From the NCBI RefSeq assembly GCF_000966195.1, contig NZ_LAHL01000005.1, positions 62,001-126,000 of the forward strand: a DNA stretch of 64,000 nucleotides, written 5' to 3'. This DNA comes from Domibacillus robiginosus. Its GTDB lineage: Bacteria; Bacillota; Bacilli; Bacillales; Domibacillaceae. Shown here one piece after another: positions 61,801 through 64,000 of the stretch. The first letter of the stretch is position 1; every line of letters starts with the position of its first letter. The notes under the pieces are model-generated. The model saw only the letters and a list, made by a program, of their open reading frames with translations. It was not told where the DNA came from and made no database searches. Made by a program: the position numbers and the translations under genes.

Positions 61801-62631
61801 ATGGCGATTGGATATTTAAACGGACAGGTTATTAACTCTGATGATCCGGTGCTGCCAATTGATGAACGCGGACATCAGTTTGGCGATGGAGTGTATGAAT
61901 ATATTCGTGTTTATGGCGGACGTCCATTTATGATGAAGGAGCATTTGGACCGCTTTTTCCGAAGCGCGGAAGCCATCAAGCTGAACCTGGACCAATCACG
62001 GGAAGACATTGAGGCTATTACAAAAGACTTGATCGAGCGAAGCGGGCTGGCAGACTGCGACATCTATATGCAGGCAACACGCGGGATTGCACCGCGCAAC
62101 CATTTGTTTCCGAACGTGCCGGCATCAATTTCAATGACTGTTAAGCCGTTTCGAATGATGGATGAAACGCTACGTGAAGAAGGGGCCGGCATTAAGCTTA
62201 TGCCCGATGAACGCTGGCAAAACTGCTGGATTAAAACACTTAATCTTCTGCCCAATCTGCTGGCGAAGCAGGAGGCTTTTGAAGCGGGAGCATTCGAAGC
62301 AGTGCTTGTCCGTGATAATGTAGTCACGGAAGGATCAAGTTCAAATCTGTTTCTTGTTAAAGATGGAAAACTCATTACGCCGCCGGCGACAAAGCACATT
62401 TTACACGGTATCACACGGATGGCTGTGATCGATATCGCAGCCGAGCTTGACATTCCAGTAGAAGAAAAAGCTTTTTCACCCGACGCTGTTTTCGAAGCAG
62501 ACGAAGTGTTTTTAACAAGCACAGGCATTGAAATTGTGCCCGTCACCTCTGTTGATCGTCAAACGATAAGCGATGGAAAACCAGGGGAAATAACGAAAAA
62601 AATTTATGAAGCATTTATGAAGAGAGTATAA
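61801..62631 (+). CDS. dat: D-amino-acid aminotransferase
   Basis: A PLP fold-type IV transaminase of 276 residues making D-glutamate and D-alanine for the cell wall. The PLP lysine is in CWIKTLNLLPNLLAKQEA near residue 145. GYLNGQVINSDDPVLPIDERGHQFGDGVYEYIRVY at the N-terminus and EGSSSNLFLVKDGKLITPP are close to Bacillus Dat. TATAAT at 61765-61770 is a probable -10 box and GCGAGGCGG the ribosome site. A terminator follows. Confidence 0.95.
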   Translation: MAIGYLNGQVINSDDPVLPIDERGHQFGDGVYEYIRVYGGRPFMMKEHLDRFFRSAEAIKLNLDQSREDIEAITKDLIERSGLADCDIYMQATRGIAPRNHLFPNVPASISMTVKPFRMMDETLREEGAGIKLMPDERWQNCWIKTLNLLPNLLAKQEAFEAGAFEAVLVRDNVVTEGSSSNLFLVKDGKLITPPATKHILHGITRMAVIDIAAELDIPVEEKAFSPDAVFEADEVFLTSTGIEIVPVTSVDRQTISDGKPGEITKKIYEAFMKRV

Positions 62632-62633
62632 AA

Positions 62634-62660
62634 AAGTCTCCTTAACGGGAGGCTTTTTTT
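62634..62660 (+). terminator. dat terminator
   Basis: AAAGTCTCC pairs with GGAGGCTTT around TTAACG, followed by seven Ts. Confidence 0.9.
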
Positions 62661-62778
62661 ATTTTTGAATAGAATTTTCTGAAAATAATCTATTCAATTT
62701 GAAAAGGATATGCCATAATGAAAAATACGTTTTATTAATTGCGTTATTTTAAAAAATATTTTTGGGAGGTAATGCAAT

Positions 62779-64000
62779 ATGAACGATCAAAAATTAAAGA
62801 TTAATGGTTTGCGTTTACAGAAAACCCTTGAGTCGTTTGCGGATTTCGGCCGGACCGAGCGAAACGGGGTCACGCGGCTGGCTTTATCGGAAGAGGACCG
62901 GCGAGCGCGTGACTATTTCCGGTCATGCTGCGAGGAGATCGGTCTTGCTGTATCAGTCGATGACATGGGAAACATGTATGGCATGCTTGCGGGACGGGAA
63001 AACAAGCCGCCGGTTGTGATGGGCTCACACCTTGATTCGGTAAAAAAAGGCGGGCGCTTTGACGGGGTGCTGGGTGTGGCCGCAGGGCTTGAAGTGATGC
63101 GGACACTGGTAGAAAACGGCGTGGAGTCGATCATGCCCATTGCAGTCATGAATATGACCAATGAAGAAGGCGCCCGATTCGAACCGTCGATGATGGCGTC
63201 AGGGGTGCTTTCCGGAAAGTTTAACAAAAAGGAAATGCTCGCAAAAAAGGACGCAGACGGCATTACATTCGAGGAAGCATTGCAATCGTCTGGCTACGAG
63301 GGCTCCGTTCAAAACAGGCTGAAGGAAGCCTCGGCTTTCTTGGAATTACATATTGAGCAGGGACCCATCCTCGAAAAAGAAAGCTTGTCGATTGGGATTG
63401 TTGAATGTGTGCTCGGTATGGTCTGTTATGAAATTGAAGTGACAGGTGAATCGGATCACGCCGGCACGACGCCGATGTCGATGCGTAACGATGCCCTGTT
63501 TGCGGCTGTAGATTTAATGAAGGAAGCCAGAGAAAAACTGGCGGCGCTGGGTGATGACCTCGTATATACGATCGGCCGCGTGAATGTGTCGCCGAATATT
63601 CATACGGTCATTCCAAACAAGGTTGTTTTTTCATTGGAAGCACGGCATACATCAGCTGAGGTCATTAAAAAAGTAGAAGAAATCATTCAGGAGATGCAGG
63701 AGTCTGAACAAAGAGCAGCATGCGAGGTAACACCCCGAAAATTGTGGAGCCGTGATACGGTTTGGTTTGAGCCGGCACTTTGTGATGCATTTGAACAGTC
63801 AGCAGCCTCACTCGGTTTTTCTCATAAAAGGATGGTCAGCGGGGCGGGGCATGATGCACAGTTTATGGCTTCCTACATTCCGTCAGCGATGATTTTTGTG
63901 CCAAGCGTAAATGGAAAAAGCCATGATGAGGATGAATTAACGTCGTGGGAAGACTGCGAAAGAGGAGTCAATGTGCTATTGGACACTGTGCTTTCACTTA
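62779..64000 (+). CDS. M20-family amidohydrolase (allantoate/N-carbamoyl-L-amino acid type), 3' truncated
   Basis: The frame stays open for 407 codons to the window end; the family is about 410-420 residues, so only the last few are missing. It starts MNDQKLKINGLRLQ at ATG 62779, 8 bases after GGGAGGT. Zinc ligands and catalytic residues are visible: MGSHLDSVKKGGRFDG (His and Asp), MTNEEGARF (Glu pair), LELHIEQGP (His) and SGAGHDAQ. These mark the hydantoinase/carbamoylase branch, which cleaves N-carbamoyl-amino acids or allantoate. The exact substrate is uncertain; no purine or pyrimidine breakdown gene is in view. Confidence 0.9.
   Translation, partial: MNDQKLKINGLRLQKTLESFADFGRTERNGVTRLALSEEDRRARDYFRSCCEEIGLAVSVDDMGNMYGMLAGRENKPPVVMGSHLDSVKKGGRFDGVLGVAAGLEVMRTLVENGVESIMPIAVMNMTNEEGARFEPSMMASGVLSGKFNKKEMLAKKDADGITFEEALQSSGYEGSVQNRLKEASAFLELHIEQGPILEKESLSIGIVECVLGMVCYEIEVTGESDHAGTTPMSMRNDALFAAVDLMKEAREKLAALGDDLVYTIGRVNVSPNIHTVIPNKVVFSLEARHTSAEVIKKVEEIIQEMQESEQRAACEVTPRKLWSRDTVWFEPALCDAFEQSAASLGFSHKRMVSGAGHDAQFMASYIPSAMIFVPSVNGKSHDEDELTSWEDCERGVNVLLDTVLSL

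Noticed and set aside
62064-62546. 160-codon minus-strand frame inside dat
   Set aside because: It is a shadow of a well-supported enzyme gene; composition is Ser/Thr/Ala/Ile-rich and no start signal is present.

Overview
The window looks like chromosome of a low-to-mid GC, probably spore-forming, Gram-positive bacterium of the Bacillaceae. The basis is strong AGGAGG-type ribosome sites, sigma-A promoters, T-rich intrinsic terminators after most genes, CcpA (cre) and Rex operator sequences, and Bacillus-type gene content (HPr with His15 and Ser46, MurQ/MurR/MurP, CydABDC, HelD, ForCE formate dehydrogenase, a KinA/KinE-like PAS kinase). I cannot name the species from sequence alone. No rRNA, tRNA, CRISPR array, complete insertion sequence or prophage was seen.

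Layout. 0-6 kb: a free-standing HPr gene, a HAD phosphatase and a MurNAc recycling operon (murQ-murR-murP-mupG). 6-13 kb: HesB-like protein, DHA2 drug exporter, solitary mtlD, SulP permease with a UspA protein, and an AlkD-like protein. 13-20 kb, mostly minus strand: a bile-acid/sodium-type symporter, then cydA-cydB-cydD-cydC behind two Rex boxes. 20-30 kb: acetyltransferase, solitary PduL, YihY, an ABC exporter with its LytTR and DUF3021 partners, a DHFR-like protein, a PQQ-type sugar dehydrogenase lipoprotein, a FrnE-like DsbA, a phosphoesterase. 30-35.6 kb: transporters (AEC, acetate/SatP, two-gene ThrE-type exporter, EamA), a FhuF-like protein under a possible Fur box, and two small Lys-rich proteins.

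35.6-39.2 kb is a more AT-rich island with a PLD nuclease/SF2 helicase/DUF3427 fusion translationally coupled to a NUDIX hydrolase, a candidate defence or DNA-repair module. 39-48.8 kb: a multi-PAS histidine kinase, HelD, aldo/keto reductase, HAD phosphatase and a beta-hydroxyacid dehydrogenase. 48.9-54.5 kb is a formate unit: fdhD, a structured leader RNA that begins at a cre site and ends in a terminator, forC (molybdoenzyme), forE (DUF1641) and a formate/nitrite channel. 54.8-64 kb: HAD phosphatase, zinc-ribbon protein, divergent CDF and ZIP metal transporters, a GyrI-like protein, a flavin monooxygenase interrupted by an in-frame UAG followed by a methyltransferase, D-amino-acid transaminase, and an amidohydrolase cut by the window end.

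The most unusual signal is intergenic. Four related GC-rich elements of about 320-550 bp (9.55, 27.97, 54.5 and 55.84 kb) have inverted ends (TGTAGACAAA in the first, TGTTGAAA in the other three). Each lies between direct repeats. In three of the four the direct repeat is the complete terminator hairpin of the upstream gene, with a different sequence at each locus. This is what a mobile, non-coding element that targets and duplicates intrinsic terminators would leave behind.
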